The notes: a model not told the origin generated them from the sequence alone. A stretch of DNA of 64,000 nucleotides from Wuchereria bancrofti (GCA_005281725.1 SSBO01000008.1:4507964-4571963); one strand, 5' to 3'. Shown: positions 12,003-25,682, counted from the stretch's first letter. Translations and numbers: made by a program.

Positions 12003-15000
12003 ATGTTTAGAGAAGTTGCTATTCTCAAGCTGTACACCTCAGTAGCTGTGTCATGGATTAGACGTAGTCTAGCCACGTTTTCACGGTCGCCACGTATTGC
12101 TGTTGTTGGTGCTGGACCGGCTGGTAAGTTTATCCTACCAGTTATTGCTAGTTGACAAACAAGAATTCCATCCTATGTAAAATTCAATATGTGATTATTA
12201 AATGAAATAAATGTAAGGGTCAACATTTGTTTCTTTTATATTTGACAACAAATGGTCAAATAAATAATAGTTATAGGATAATGAAAGAGTAGCCTTTCAT
12301 CTCTTTTGATCAGTGTAATCTGAAGCATCTGTACTACTCAGTAATACGAAGTACTCAGTAATTCTTCAATGTTTTTGATATTTAATTCAGTAGGTAGTAA
12401 AAAATAAAGGAAAAAAGAAAAAAAAAATATAATTGAAATGTCTTATGCAAGTATAGTAAGTTCTTTTATTTATTTTTGAAATTTTAGGTCTCTATGTTTG
12501 CGCCGGAGTACTTCGTCGGTTACCGCAATGTTATGTTGATGTTTACGAAAGCAATATGGTACCATATGGTTTAGCCCGGTATGGAATAGCGCCAGATCAT
12601 CCTGAAATGAAAAACTGCTTAACATATTTTGACAGATTGTTTGTCGAGAATCAAGATAGGTGAGGAATGTTGCGGATACATGAACTCAAACTTTGACTAT
12701 TCTCTTTTCCTATGTAATTAATTTTCCTGCCAGTTATTGCTAATATCAAATATTTGTCTAGCATGTAATTGGCATAAATTTTATCTAATCTAACCTCAGT
12801 CATCTGTATTTTGGAATTGAAATGTTTTTGTTCTTTTCGGTCTTCCACTCATTTTGTTAATGAATCTTTCTTTAAATAAACTACTTAATCGTACAGATTT
12901 TGGATTTCTTTTCAGCTGTTTGAAATTATGAAGTGTAAAAAAATTCAAAGTTCTATTACTATTCATCTTCATGCTAATATTTGGTTCACATATTTGATAA
13001 ATATTTGATTAATTATTCAGGATACTTGCAAGCTTTTATTTCACTTATTTTTCTTGAATTTATGTACTGTCAATTCTTATTTTGAGAGTTTTACAGTTTG
13101 TCAATCAATCATATGTTTCTATGATATCTCATACAATGTTTTATGTTATCTCCTATGATATCTCACGTTCATTCACATCTATAAAAAATTAAGCTATACA
13201 TTTTTCATGTAAATATTTCTTCTTCCTAAATCTTTTTTCACTGAATTTGAAAATTTCTTACAAAAACCAAAAATTTTTACCTAAGTTTATTTTTACAGAC
13301 TGAAATTATTTTGCAACGTTTACATTGGTCGAGATGTCAAATTTGACGAACTTTGTTCGGATTATGATGCTGTGGTACTAGCATACGGTGCACGACGTCA
13401 GAGACGATTAAAAATTCCCGGAATCGATGCGACGAATGTTTTTTCGGGTGGCGACTTTGTATTTTGGTATAATGGGATGTCTGGTACCAAAGCGCCGCTC
13501 TTGAACTGCAAAGAAGCGGTGACAGTTTGAGTAACATTTAAACGTTATGAAGAAATTGAATCAAAAATTAGTCATCAATCAAAAATTTCATTTCTCTCAT
13601 TTTTCTTGCTTTTAACATGTTTTTGTTTCATTGAAAATTCAATTTAAAATTGTTTCAGGTTATCATTGGCAACGGTAACGTAGCGTTAGATTGTTCACGT
13701 GTGATACTTTCAGCCGGAACGGATCGGTTGCTGAAGACCGATATCCCAGCACCAATACTGCAAACTCTTTCGCGTTCTGAAATACGTCATGTAACCATTG
13801 TCGGTCGAAGAGGTTTAGTTGATGTTAGTTTATCTTGAATTAAGTCTCATTATAGTGATGAAATTCATTCAGGTTATTTGTTCAAAGAAATTTTAAGTTC
13901 TCGCTAAACGTTATTTTCCAGGCACTGATTTCGTATTTGAAATGGTTTTTTTTTTTTTCAGGTTTCATTCACCATAAAAGAATTACGGGAACAAATTACA
14001 CTGTCGAATTGTTCATTTTCTGTAGAAATTGAAAACTCTGACCTGCTCGCTGTGAAAGAAGTACAAGATACATTGTCAAGACCAAAGAAGCGTATTGTTG
14101 AGCTGATTTTAAATAATAGTCATTTAGATAAACCGATGTCCGATCGTCATTGCCAATTGCTGTTTCGAAGAACACCAACAAAGGTTTATTTTTTGAGTTT
14201 AAAAACTACAGCTGTGGTAGTTTTCCAAAAATTGTCATAGTTTTTTTTTTTTTTTTTCAAAAATTATCACATTTGTTCTGGATTTTATTCTCTGCTTCAA
14301 TGACGTAGGATTATCTTTGTTTTAATTTTGCTTAAATTTCGATTTTCTTTGTTGACTACTTGGTTACAATAATATTCTACAGGGACTTTTATAATGATTG
14401 TTTTTTACTCATTTTCCTTATAACTTCTTCCGATAGAGAACAAAAGATATCTATCATAGGTTTTGACGGACAGTCGTGGAATGGTCAAAGCACTACAGGT
14501 AACTCATTCATTGACCGGTCACAAAGAAGATGTTCCATGCGGTCTGTTACTCTACTGTATTGGATTCGAAAATGTTGCTCTAGATGGGGTACCAGTGAAT
14601 GAAAATGGCGAAATTAGAATGCTTGATGCTATTCGTGTAGCAACGGAAGAAGAAATCTTAGTCTATGCTTCGGGTTGGTGCGCACATACGCCTCGAGGAA
14701 TTATTGCGCATACACAGGTTTGATCTGGAAGATTTCTATATGAAATGACATAATATTGGCTTAGAAATAATGTAACGCAAAAGTTGAATGCATACGAAAA
14801 TACATACTATTTGTTGCATTTTCTCGCTTTTATAAATGAAGTGCACCTGATAAGACATTATGTTATTTTTATTTAGATGAATGCCAGCAGTGTAGCTGAA
14901 CGACTTAGTTCCGATTTGCAAAAGTATGGTTTGAAAAATGTACAAATTACGGGTTCGTATCAACGGTTACTATCACGGAATGTTGAGTATTTGACGTGGA

Positions 15001-15101
15001 ATGATTGGAAGAAAATTGATGAGGAAGAAAAGAGATTAGGCGTCGCACGTGGAAAGAAACGAGAAAAGTTACTGAGTTTTAAAGATCTTGTCTCTTCTTG
15101 A
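12003..15101 (+). CDS. FDXR: NADPH:adrenodoxin (ferredoxin) oxidoreductase, mitochondrial
   Basis: FAD enzyme of the mitochondrial matrix that passes electrons from NADPH to ferredoxin for Fe-S cluster and heme pathways. Seven exons in phase (12003-12123, 12488-12659, 13299-13518, 13659-13823, 13962-14183, 14460-14717, 14877-15101) give 460 residues (human about 490). The first about 30 residues are basic and lack acids after residue 4, fitting a mitochondrial presequence. Then comes the FAD dinucleotide motif IAVVGAGPAGLY, PYGLARYGIAPDHPEMK, the NADP-binding VIIGNGNVALDCSR, TIVGRRGLVDVSFT, and the C-terminal CGLLLYCIGFEN and YASGWCAHTPRGIIAHT. The acceptor before KVLTDSRG is tctatcatag at 14459; the nearer tattctacag would bring in an early stop. 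The next gene is convergent. Confidence 0.93.
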
Positions 15102-15881
15102 AATTAATAGTGAAATGCTATTTTGATTCTTCAAGTTTTTAAATAATGCACATAAAATCTAGGCATTTAACCGTAGCTAAAGCATTGTAGCTTAGAACAA
15201 GACATGAAAACGAGTCCTTGATCGAGTACTTCATTCCATCTTATTCCGAAAAAAGTCACTTCTTTGGAAGAAGTCTTTGCAAGAATTGTAGTAAATGTAT
15301 GCAAATTTCTTGAAGATTAGAAATAGGAGCAAAATTAATATTTCACAAAATGCGTTTGTTTCTTACCGTTAATGATACCAACTGATTATGATTTACTTGA
15401 AGATATTTGAGGCTTAATCCGGATGAACTCCTGTAAACACTTGAGGGTTCTGTTGCATGCAAAAATGCAAAAAGAATGAAACAATTTACATATTGCTACG
15501 CCATATATATGTATTTCTTGAACAGAAAAATTACAATGAGCAAATGGGCACAAAATAAGTCAATTTTAAATAAATCAGAAAATTTATGGGAGACAATGAC
15601 AAACAAAATGCAAAAAAAAAAACGAAGTAATTTACATATTGCTACGCCACATATATAGTTTCTTGTTGTTATGGACTTCTTGGACGGAAAATTAAATATT
15701 TACTTCAAATGATAAGTAGAAGTGACTTAAAAATTGGTAATAAGCTGTGCAATCCACTATGCAAAGAAGCAAATTTGAAAAAAGAATATCTAAGTTGTTT
15801 TGAGTAACCAAATAACTAGCTTAAAAAAAAAATTTAAACAAGAGTAACAACAATGAACTGTGTACATCATACAAATGCTAT
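15102..15881. other. Convergent 3' intergenic region with an internal direct repeat
   Basis: Separates the 3' ends of FDXR (+) and NPRL3 (-). The phrase aatttacatattgctacgcca(t/c)atata occurs at about 15484 and 15630, each preceded by an a-rich aaaatgcaaaaa word and followed by a similar ttcttg...gaaaatta tail, so a block of roughly 70 bases is duplicated 146 bases apart. No gene seen. Confidence 0.5.
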
Positions 15882-18800
15882 TTAAACATATTCTGGTCTC
15901 ATAAATGGTGCAATTACGCAAGCAAATGTATCCAAAACACGCATTATAGATGATCGTTCCAAGTTCATTCTATACATTATATCTTCGATATGATGTTCAC
16001 CACGTAAGTAAGGTACCAGTCTGAAAAGTAGCAGTCTTTTTTTTTTTCCAGATGCTTACTTTTTCCTGAGGGATTTTTAAAATAGTGAAACCTTACTTTA
16101 GAAATAGATCAAGCAAATCTTCAGCATACTGCTGTGGATGTCGCTTAAGCATTGTTTTATATACTTGAATCACTGAAGCTTTAACTTCAGTTGTCAACAT
16201 TACACTTGACAATAAATGGTTCAAGTGGTCATCTTGATTTGTATCCATATTAGACCTTAAAAAGAAGTCATTTTTCAATAGCATTTTTGCCTTTTTCTCC
16301 CGAAAAAAAGAAAAAAAAAAGAAAAAAAACGAACTCGTCGATAATTTCATGTGAAAAAGGTGGCATCAAATAAAGAAATGTATGAAGTTGCATGATTAGT
16401 TCATCTCGCAATAGTCGTGCAACCATTCGTATGCGAAGTTGCTGAAAATAATGCGTCTTTGTCCAGAATGATATGAATGAGAACGATTGATTGTGTACTT
16501 CGTTTGCATGTTTATATATTTGTTTAATTGTATCAAAAATATTCATTTGAAATTTTCCTTAACTTAATCCAATCATTACTATTATATGAAAATGAGTGTA
16601 TACTCATTTTCAACGTAAATTTAATTATTACTATTAAGATTAATCGAATTTTGGCATGTATTGTTGGAACTACTGTCTTCAATCTTTATGTATAATTTCT
16701 TTCTATACTTTTTCCCACATAATTAGACGTAAAATTTCATTTGTAACAGAAATTTTTTCATTGATTCGATGTCCTACTTGATGCAGAAACTTATTTTCAA
16801 AAAATCCATTTTTTTTCCAAAAAATTTATTTTCATTATGATAGAAACTCGCTGAAATTTAACCATTACTATCAATTGGATAGAAAATAATTGTACAACTA
16901 CCATCATTAGTAAAAAGATTAGTGGGGTCAAGTGAAGATCAATGTAAAGATGACCTGAGTTTCAGCAATAACTCCTTGATGATGGCACTTCGAAGTAGAG
17001 TGAAATTTTGAGATGAGATATTCATAGGAAGCTATTTAGAAAGACTTTAAGTATTGCCACACTGATTATCTTATGAATATGAAATATACCTGCTCATTGA
17101 AACTATGCATTGAAGCGTTCGTGAATTCCTCTAATGTACATGGTGGAGAAAATTGCGCCAGTATAGTAGGTAGATGAGCATTTTCGAAAATTTCACTGAA
17201 TTGTTCACTTAGCCTTGAAAAAAAAAAAGGGAAAGAATTGTTTACCTGTATCTGTATTTCATTCTAAATATAAGAAGTCAACATTTTAACAACATTGAAA
17301 TTATTAGGATAAGCAAGAGTTGCATAAATTGGCAAATTTTAATTTTCCTTCTTGACTCTTCTTTTTTCTAAAAATTTTGACTTTCCTCCGAGGAAGAAAC
17401 TACAAATAATGATAATTTTGATTTTTCAAAAGTTGAATAATCAAAAAAGACAACATCTAAAAACTGTAATTGTTTGTTCTTTGCTAACTGAATAGCAGAG
17501 TTCTATTAAACTTATTTTCCATCACAGAAGAAGATTCTTGAAATTGAAAGTTAACCTTGATAGCGGTTTCGGTGAGGTAGCGGATGTGTAAACATTACTA
17601 CTGCACAGTGGATATATAACGATAGCACGTGCCCATAATAGCAAATGTCTAACGACAGTAAGAACTTGGAACAATGAAAGACCCGATGAATCACTGATGC
17701 TTATTAGACTGAAGAAGAAAAAAATGTTTGAGTTCTAACAAAGTAACTCAAAATCTTAATTTTATAATTTATTTTTTTCTTGTATTTGAACATGATCAAA
17801 AAATCCTACAAAATAAACAAACCTTTGATCCGGATGACAATGTTTCAGGAAAAAATGTAATGCCGGATTTGAGTCATGTCCTGGTATAGCATCTTCCAGT
17901 AGTAAAATTCCATGATATGGTCGTAAGCGTCGGATAGTCGCCTCTATTTCACTCCTTAAGCATAACAAAAGCAATTTTTTTTCGAATTTTCAAAAACTAT
18001 AATTAATATATATGAAGATTTTGAATATATATGAAGAAACAAACAATAATAATGAATTCAATGAAATAGTTCGCAAATTCATACATACCTCGTCTTAGGC
18101 GTCAGTCCTGCATGTAAAAGCGCACGCGGTTCGACGCAAAAGCCCACCTCAATGCAATCATTTAGGAAAACGTGAACTACGCCATGTTCACTAACATCAC
18201 TGAATATATCTCGAAGATCTTGTGCCAGTGAACAGTGTGCTAGCACTTCATGATACGGAAATGCCTGACCTAGAAAATTCAAATTCAAATCAAAAGCTAA
18301 AACAAACATCTTAGTCTTCAATAAAATAATTTATGATACATTAAAATTTAAACAGCATACAAAGTAATTACCTTCTGGAAGTGATTCGTTTTTTTCATGT
18401 TCATTTAATATTATTGTCATTTGTTCCGCCAAATAGTCACAACGCGTTTGCTCTTCATCGATTGCAATAGCAATTTTACGACTGAAAATTTTAAAGATGA
18501 TAATGTTCTCAAATTATAAAAAGCACTTTTTTTTTGAATTAATCAAAAGTTCCCAGTATTTTCTATCTAGAATTTTAATTCATAACAAGAAAAGCACCTG
18601 AGCTCCTGAAATGAAGTGACGAGATCAGCTGTCACTTTTGCAGTTAAAATGAAAACAACATGAAACGTTTGTGGCGAACGACCGGTTGGATGTGAGACCT
18701 TAAGATTGATAGAATATTTTTTATAGAAATATAACTTTTTTGGACATAATCTGGATGAGGAAAACCAGCAAATCTTAATCATGTTAGTTATTAATTTTTG

Positions 18801-19924
18801 AAATTCGAAACATTAATTTTCTGCTAAACGCATATGTGTCTGTTGTAGTATGTTCCATAATAATATGAAATATAATTTTAAAAAAATACGCTATAATTTA
18901 AAATAGAAATTAAAGCACTGGAAGAACGAAAAAAATCTTACGGTTTTAGGAAAACCAGCAAATCGTATATTATCAATTTTAATTTCGAATGGTTTTTCAC
19001 AAATACCCCTAGCAGAGAGTAGATGTGAAAGAATTTTTGTTGGTACCCTGAACAGAAAGCATTAATTTTCTGCTAAACGCATATGTAACATTTTTACGCA
19101 ATTCTGGACATATGAATTTAAAGTATGATGAGACATTTGCATTTTAAGAAGTTATTGAAAAAAATTTAACTTAGATAAAATTACAAAACAAAATATACCC
19201 ATATTGTTCTGCATCACTGCTATTACGCTCTTCACTGCCTCTCAGCGATTGTCTAGAAAATGCAAAAATTATTTAAATGAATGTATGAATTTTATTTGAT
19301 TATTTGATGTTATCATTAAAAAAATTGTCTAACACAAAAGCTTTATTATACTGCACTGTATAGTTCTTCTGAAAAAAAAAGTAGGAAAATAAGAAATAAG
19401 AAAGTATCATTGCAACAAGCATTACTGTTGCTAAATTTTATCCTACATAAAACTTATCCAGCTTAGATACTATCCGAAAAGATTATTCGATATTCTCACA
19501 TATGATCAGAATTTGATTTCTAAAATTTGAAAAATAATTAAACTTACGCACAAATAGTTGGGTACGGTTCAGAAGATGAAAAAGATTGTAATTCTGAAAA
19601 AAGAAAAAGATATAAATTCTCTCTCCCTTAACTTTGTTGTTTTAAAATATCATTTATTTTTGAGATTTTTAACTTCTTAATAGTTATAAAGAAATTTATT
19701 TTAATGTTTGAATAATGAATTACAAAATCACATAGATAATTCAGATTAGAAAATTTAATTGTAAACTAATTGTTATTTGAATTTATAACATGAATAAATA
19801 GCACACCGGATGTAACAGTAGAAGCGTTGTGGAACGGATAAGCAAACGAAACTTGTTCATGATTTTCACCCATAGTAACAAACATAATACCCAGCGGAGA
19901 GTATAAATAACGATCCTCATCCAT
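15882..19924 (-). CDS. nprl-3: GATOR1 complex subunit NPRL3
   Basis: Scaffold subunit of GATOR1, which restrains TORC1 at the lysosome when amino acids are short. Thirteen exons fit in phase (19924-19807, 19593-19548, 19252-19199, 19047-18942, 18698-18598, 18481-18372, 18269-18089, 17954-17823, 17708-17556, 17213-17090, 16441-16335, 16255-16097, 16020-15882), giving 509 residues (human 569). Signatures in order: CEKPFEIKIDNIRFAGFP (human KFELKIDNVRFVGHP), SRKIAIAIDEEQTRCDYL, LAQDLRDIFSDVSEHGVV, ATIRRLRPYHGILLLED, LWARAIVIYPLCSSNVY, LRDELIMQLHTFLYLM and the C-terminal winged helix LVPYLRGEHHIEDIMYRMN. The start ATG follows an acceptor (ggttcag) about 22 bases upstream. The long serine-rich loop of the vertebrate protein appears shorter here. 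Confidence 0.92.
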
Positions 19925-21013
19925 TTTACATATTAAATGTTTCGCAACCTGAACCGTTTATTTACCAATCAAACCGAAAATCTTCAAACAACAAAAAACA
20001 AAAAAAAAACTTCAAACAAACCTTTCGAATTCGTTTGAAAATCCTACCTTAATCGCAGCATCTTTATCGGATAATTGAAATTTCCTTTTCAAACTTCCCG
20101 GGACATATCCCTTTTTTCAAACCTTATCAAAACTTCTGACCTTACTAAGTGTTACCAACAATTAATCGATAACTTTTTCTAATATTCCGGATTATCTTCT
20201 GACTTTCACTTATTTAAAATTTAGTTGAAATGTGATAGCATAATGACCAATTCTAACTCACTCATTTTATAACTCAACATAAGCAAAAATATATTGACCA
20301 CAAGAAAGTAACAATGATTATAACAAAAAAACCTCTACCATTTCTTCAATTTCCTTTTTACCAATTCGTTGTATATCTTCTTAATCATTATGTTCCAAAA
20401 AAAAGAAAAAATCAAATAATCAAAAAAAAAAGAAGAAAAAAACTCCACAGTTTTCTCATTAGTTCACGTAACAACCCAAAACAAATGTTTTCAGTAGCTC
20501 CAAGTTGAGACACATAATTGATTATATGGGTGCTACGGTTTATCGTAATTAGTATGATAGAAAAAGCAATACGTTAAATAGCATTATTCATTTAAGTTAC
20601 ACAAATACAAATATCAAAAATGAATGATCTAAAACTGAATGAATTACTAACACCTATTCAAATAAATGAATACATGAAAACAATGCATGTATGAAAAAAA
20701 TGATCAAAGCGTCAACAAAAAATCAAATGGCTTAATCATTTAATATACCTTTACATCTTATAAATTTCAAGCATCAGTAAAGCTAAGCTTCCGAACTGGC
20801 TATAAAGTTAACAAAATAAGTTTAGAACTTTTTATTGATTGTGCTGGGCTAAAAATCCACTCTCTCAATATGATTAATTTTATCGGAAATATACGGCCAT
20901 ATATCATAAAATCATACTATAAAACAGCATTGAAAGTGTAGACAAAAAGAATAAGAAAAAAAGGTACATGAAATACAAGATCGAACCACAACTCAAACTG
21001 TAACAGCACTTTA
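19925..21013. other. Intergenic between PDCL and NPRL3, no gene seen
   Basis: About 1.1 kb between two genes on the minus strand, with long A-rich and T-rich tracts (around 19990-20020 and 20398-20440). No conserved coding segment recognised. It must include the PDCL 3' UTR and the NPRL3 promoter or trans-splice leader region. Confidence 0.4.
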
Positions 21014-23065
21014 CTAGTCATCAAAACTGGTTGTATCGTCATCACCATGATTATATATCGGATATTCGGATATTCCTAGCTCGATTTCATTCCTTCAAAA
21101 ATGAAATATCAAAAAGTCGAATGGCTATCAGCTGATAAGTATGCATTATTTCGCTGATGACTAAACAACAGCAAATGTAAAATTGTTAAAAGAAGCATTG
21201 TGCAACTTTGTATTAGAAAGTAGATGAAGTGCATTAAAAAGAAATGAAAATTGACATTATTACATAATTTGATAATGAGCTTTAAAATATTACGCCAGAG
21301 CATTGAAAATTTAAGTATTGATGTCACATATCACTATTACCGAAAGAAAAGAACTAACTCGCTTAGAAAATGAATTAATTGATCCACCGTGAATTTCTCT
21401 CCAAGCTGATCCGTTATACGGACAAAGTTACCCAACAATGACTCATTCCGATAAACTTGCAGTGTTGGAAGGGCATTCATCTTCTTAATTAAAAAGAAAA
21501 GAACTAATGAATGCTGAAGATAAAGATTCCGAATTAAGAATTTAAGTTACAAATGCAGAGTTATGAAATGTTTAGGAGAAACGGAAAATTACAATAAATC
21601 ATGCTAAACATACGAATTGCTGCGACATTCCAATCGTCAATGGCAACACTTTTGCTAGTCTCAAATGCGGATATCGAACAGCGAGCGTATTGAAGATTTT
21701 ATTCAAGGTTATACAACCCTCATTATCTTCGTCGTAAATGTGAATAAGAACCCATTTATCCTGATTTGATTCGATATAACATAGGAATTGCTCCTTTTCT
21801 GTTAATTCATCTACCTGCAAGCAAAAAAAAAAAAATTATTTTTCTTCATCATTCAACCTTTTTTTTTCTTCAAATAGAAATAGAATGGAAACTAACTAGT
21901 GGCTTATATATTCCAATCATGTCATTGTGGAAGCTGTGATGAGCAAATTATCTCTTAACTAATTAGAAGCTACGTGTACTTATGGAATACTTTAACTGGA
22001 ATAAGAAAATTAAGATAAAAGAAAAGTTTACTTTTCTCATGGCATATAAACAATCTTTCATTTCTAACAATCGTTTTCTTCGAATTTCTTCCAAATTATC
22101 ATTTTGCAACTCTCCTGATAAAGTACATATTTTGGCTTGAGCAACAATCTGAAAGATGCCATAATAAGAAAATACTATCAGCATACAACATTCCGTTTTT
22201 ATGAAAATTTTATAAAACAACTGATAAAATACTTATTTTATTTATTAGACATAACAAAAATTTATATATTCAATTTACTTATAAAAATTATTCTTTTACT
22301 GCTTTAATAATATTCTATTACTTACGCTGTATCAATTTATTTCCCAGATAATTACTATCTTACATTGAACTTACTATATCAACAACGAAAAAAACACCAA
22401 TTTACTTTCCTCAATTAGTACTTGTAAAAAGAACGAAAATAATAGCCCAAAGATGAAATGTAACAGAAAATTTTAGTCTATGATTTTATTTGCTTGAGAC
22501 AAGTTATTTATGCTATTTGCTCTATATAATTTCTAATTTGAATAAAATGTAATAGTTAATAATTTTCTTTGTAACTTTTAACTATTACATTTGCAGTAAT
22601 TAAAATCATAATACACTCATATAACAAATGCTTTATGTACTATTTAGTATGAAATGAATATATAATAATGTTGAAAATGATAAAACATTGCATAAAATAT
22701 TAGATATTTCAATAAATATTAATCATTCATTCATTGAAAATTGTATTAATTGAATAGCTAAATATTTAATTGATATAGAAATTAAAAAAAAAGATAGAAG
22801 GAAGAATTTTTACCTGTTCACATCTTTTCAATTCTTTTTCTTCAAGTTTTGCTTTACAAATTTTATAATCATCTAATACTCCTTTTGGTCCTGTATTCCG
22901 ATAATTTCTTGATACTGCCTGCTTTGTTCCCGTCATTTCAGGTCTTTGCAAGACGCTATTCCGCTTATCAACTTTCATATCTTCATTATCACTACAACTA
23001 TCACTACTACTACTACAATAACCGGCTGTATCACAGTCTAATAATTTTGCTTCTAAATCTGCCAT
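21014..23065 (-). CDS. PDCL: Phosducin-like protein PhLP1 (PDCL)
   Basis: Cytosolic co-chaperone that works with the CCT chaperonin to assemble G-protein beta-gamma dimers. Five exons in phase (23065-22814, 22148-22032, 21814-21614, 21483-21359, 21092-21014) give about 257 residues (human 301). The N-terminus starts MADLEAKLLD, then a serine/acidic patch and the family motif NTGPKGVLDDYK. The thioredoxin-like domain has KWVLIHIYDEDNEGC (human VHIYEDGIPGT), a conserved NALPTLQVYRNESLLGNF and RITDQLGEKFTVD. The C-terminus is acidic (HGDDDTTSFDD). The start ATG is two bases after an acceptor (ctttcag), so it is probably trans-spliced. For exon 4 two adjacent acceptors differ by one codon. It is divergent from UXT. 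Confidence 0.9.
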
Positions 23066-23696
23066 ACCTGAAAGAATGAAATGAAAAGAAATGAGAATAA
23101 TTGCAACTATTATTAAACGTCTACTTTAAAAAAAGAAATAAGTAAATAAATTATAACAGATTAATTGGCTTACGTTATTTGAGAGTTGAATGCGTGAAAG
23201 ACAAGTAAGAGTCTATGATAAATACTGTTATTTTTATAGAAAAATTGAAGAATACTTTACAGAGTAAGAAAGAAATCAGAAAATAAGCCACGCTTCTTAA
23301 ATAAGAACACAGTGGCAACTCGAATATGAACCTTGACGGTGACTTTGTAGTGGTGGGTTGTATTACGTCAGTATTCTGTATTTGCATTTTTATTTACCTA
23401 TTCAAAGTAAACTAACTTATTTGAAGGTTTTACGTATTCTTTACTAGAAGAAATCTTATGTCGCAATGTGTTAAATCAGTAAAAACAAGCGTACGTGAAT
23501 TCACATAAATGTAGCTCTAGTTAATCATACGTAGATATCCACACGTATGTTATAGAATCTTCGAATAAACCGTAAAAGTATAAAGTCATCACTCATCTTT
23601 CTCATTTATGATTGAAAATTATGAACTTATGCAATTATATTAGATCATTTCTTGATTAAATTAATGATGATTAATGAGTGTTATTACAGGATTGAA
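23066..23696. promoter_or_regulatory. Shared divergent 5' region of PDCL and UXT
   Basis: The two starts face away from each other and are 631 bases apart, so both promoters must lie in or next to this stretch. No classical core element was identified. It includes an imperfect inverted word around 23488-23545 (cgtacgtg... and ...cacgtatg) near its middle. Confidence 0.4.
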
Positions 23697-24864
23697 ATGA
23701 ATGAAAAAAGTGAGTTATGTGAAAAGTACCGTAAATTTGCTGTGGAAAGGTTACAATCAGATTATGAAGAAATGATCAAAGCCGTAAATTGTATTGTGGA
23801 TGAAGTGAAGGAGTATGAGACTTTATTACTCTTCATTAATAAAATTAAGGTAAGTTCGGAAGAAAAAACAACTCAAATTTATAATAGTTTTATTTTTTTC
23901 TTCCAATAATTAATAAACTCATCTGGATTGTGTGTACAGACGTGTTACATTCATCGAGTGAGTCTTATTACTAACCTCGAAAACACTGATTTCTATCTGC
24001 TAGTTAAGTTTCAGTGGTATGAGTGATTTGTAAGTTTTCAGTGATTTTCTTCAAAAATGAAGTCTTTGAAGGATTTTTCAATTTCATATTTTAAATTATC
24101 GTGTACTTTTTATTATTTTCCTTTGCATCTTAACAAGGTTTTAGGTATTGGATTCTGAAGAACCATTGAAAACACAGACAAATATTGGTAAAAATATCTT
24201 TTGTGAGGCTGTGATGTTAGTTTCTGGTGATGGGTTTTGGCATTTCTAAAGACACTTTACTGTTTTCTTAGACAGTTGACAATAAGAAAAAATATTGTTA
24301 ATAAGAATATTATTAATGAATCGTTTTTCAGTTATTCAAATTAAGGATCTGTTTTTTGATTCCAAATTGCAGTTTTATAACAGTCAGTTTGATTGATTAA
24401 AAATTGATGAATAGTGATAGATATAGGGATATCTTATATGAATGTCTTGTTGTTTTTTTTTTCAGTTTATTGAAATGTTCAGTTTAATTACCTTTAGAAC
24501 AATTTTTATGGTTGCAGTGATAAATGGGATCGTGTAATTGTGAAATTATTAGATGATGTTTACGCCGAGTTATCTTTAGAACGAGCAGAAGTAAGTCATT
24601 TTGGTTAAACAATTCCTGGTTAACGACTTCGTCGTATAATTTCATTTATGTTTCTGTTCTGTTGTTCTCTGGTAGAATTTCACTTTTTTTAAAATTATCT
24701 ATATAAGCAGTAACTAATACACAACTATTCTCTTGCAGGATTTTATTACGAAAAAAATTGAGTTATTAAGTGAACGTGCTGCTTTCTACGAACGCGAAAC
24801 TCATTCAATACGTGCTAGAATACACCTAATACTTTCTTCTGTAAAGCAGCTTGAAAGTTTATAA
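23697..24864 (+). CDS. UXT: Prefoldin-like protein UXT (ART-27 type)
   Basis: Alpha-class prefoldin-like protein, part of the URI/R2TP-associated prefoldin-like complex. Exons 23697-23849, 23940-23957, 24145-24215, 24518-24590 and 24739-24864 join in phase to 146 residues (human 157). The N-terminal coiled coil is KYRKFAVERLQSDYEEMIK, the middle has EEPLKTQTNIGKNIFCEAV (human MQVDLGCNFFVDTVV position), then DDVYAELSLERAEDFITKK (human GFFLELTLAEALKFIDRK) and the C-terminal helix RARIHLILSSVKQL (human KAHIHMLLEGLREL). The second exon is a micro-exon of 18 bases (TCYIHR). The start follows an acceptor (ttattacag) by seven bases. Overall similarity is spread out, so a different prefoldin-like paralogue is possible but less likely. 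Confidence 0.8.
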
Positions 24865-25682
24865 ATTCTAAAGAGGTATACATTTTCGGTTTACTAAATT
24901 TTCACTAAATTTGTGGCTCCCTTTAATTTTCGATTTGTTTTTAAGGCTGTTATTGTTGTGCCTTTTGTATTGCTATCCAAAAAATTAGGTTAGGCAAATC
25001 CTTCATTGTTGTTTTTGAATGAAAGTCTTTGTAATGCATTCCTCAGATCTCAATCAACGTAATCAATTTCTCTTCGAAGCGTCTGTTTTGGATTAGTGTC
25101 GGTAAAACATGGTGCAGTAATTTCTATTACCTGGCGATGTTCCTGGGAATTCTGATAATAAAGACTGATACTGTGATCTCTCTTTTTTCATATCATCTGG
25201 TACAAGAACAAAGCTTGGCATTAGTGATTGTTTTGAAGCTATAGTTTGTGGTTTACGATGGTGTCACTCAAATTTTTATTTCTTGGAAAATGGGTGATCT
25301 CAACTTTGATTGTGTATACTAACACTTTATGAATTCATAATTTGATGATATACATGTGGCAGCGACGGGTATCTGAAATAATTATTGTTATCGTTTAACG
25401 TTTTTGTTAGTATCAAATTGATGTCGTTTTTTCTGTTGCGTAGCTCACAATTCAAATAAAAATGATTGTATTTTCAGTGTTCGTTTTAGCAGTGCAACTT
25501 TTGTTGTCTTCAAAAAAATCAACTTATTATTTTGGATTTTGAAATGTCTGTAAACAAATTTTTTGGATTTTGAAATATCTACAGACATAATGAAAATGTT
25601 TTAGGGGGATTTTTTCACTTAATTTTAAATTTGAAAACAATCAAATTCTTGAATTAGGATTTTTTTTTATAGTGCTTACATA
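24865..25682. other. Intergenic between UXT and CENPX, no gene seen
   Basis: 818 bases, T-rich. An acceptor-like tract (attaggatttttttttatag) lies about a dozen bases before the CENPX ATG. A 30-base phrase, tttttggattttgaaat(g/a)tct(g/a)(t/c)a, is repeated at about 25530 and 25560. No other feature. Confidence 0.4.

Noticed and set aside
20314..20508. 64-codon plus-strand frame
   Set aside because: Made of A-rich low-complexity sequence between two minus-strand genes.
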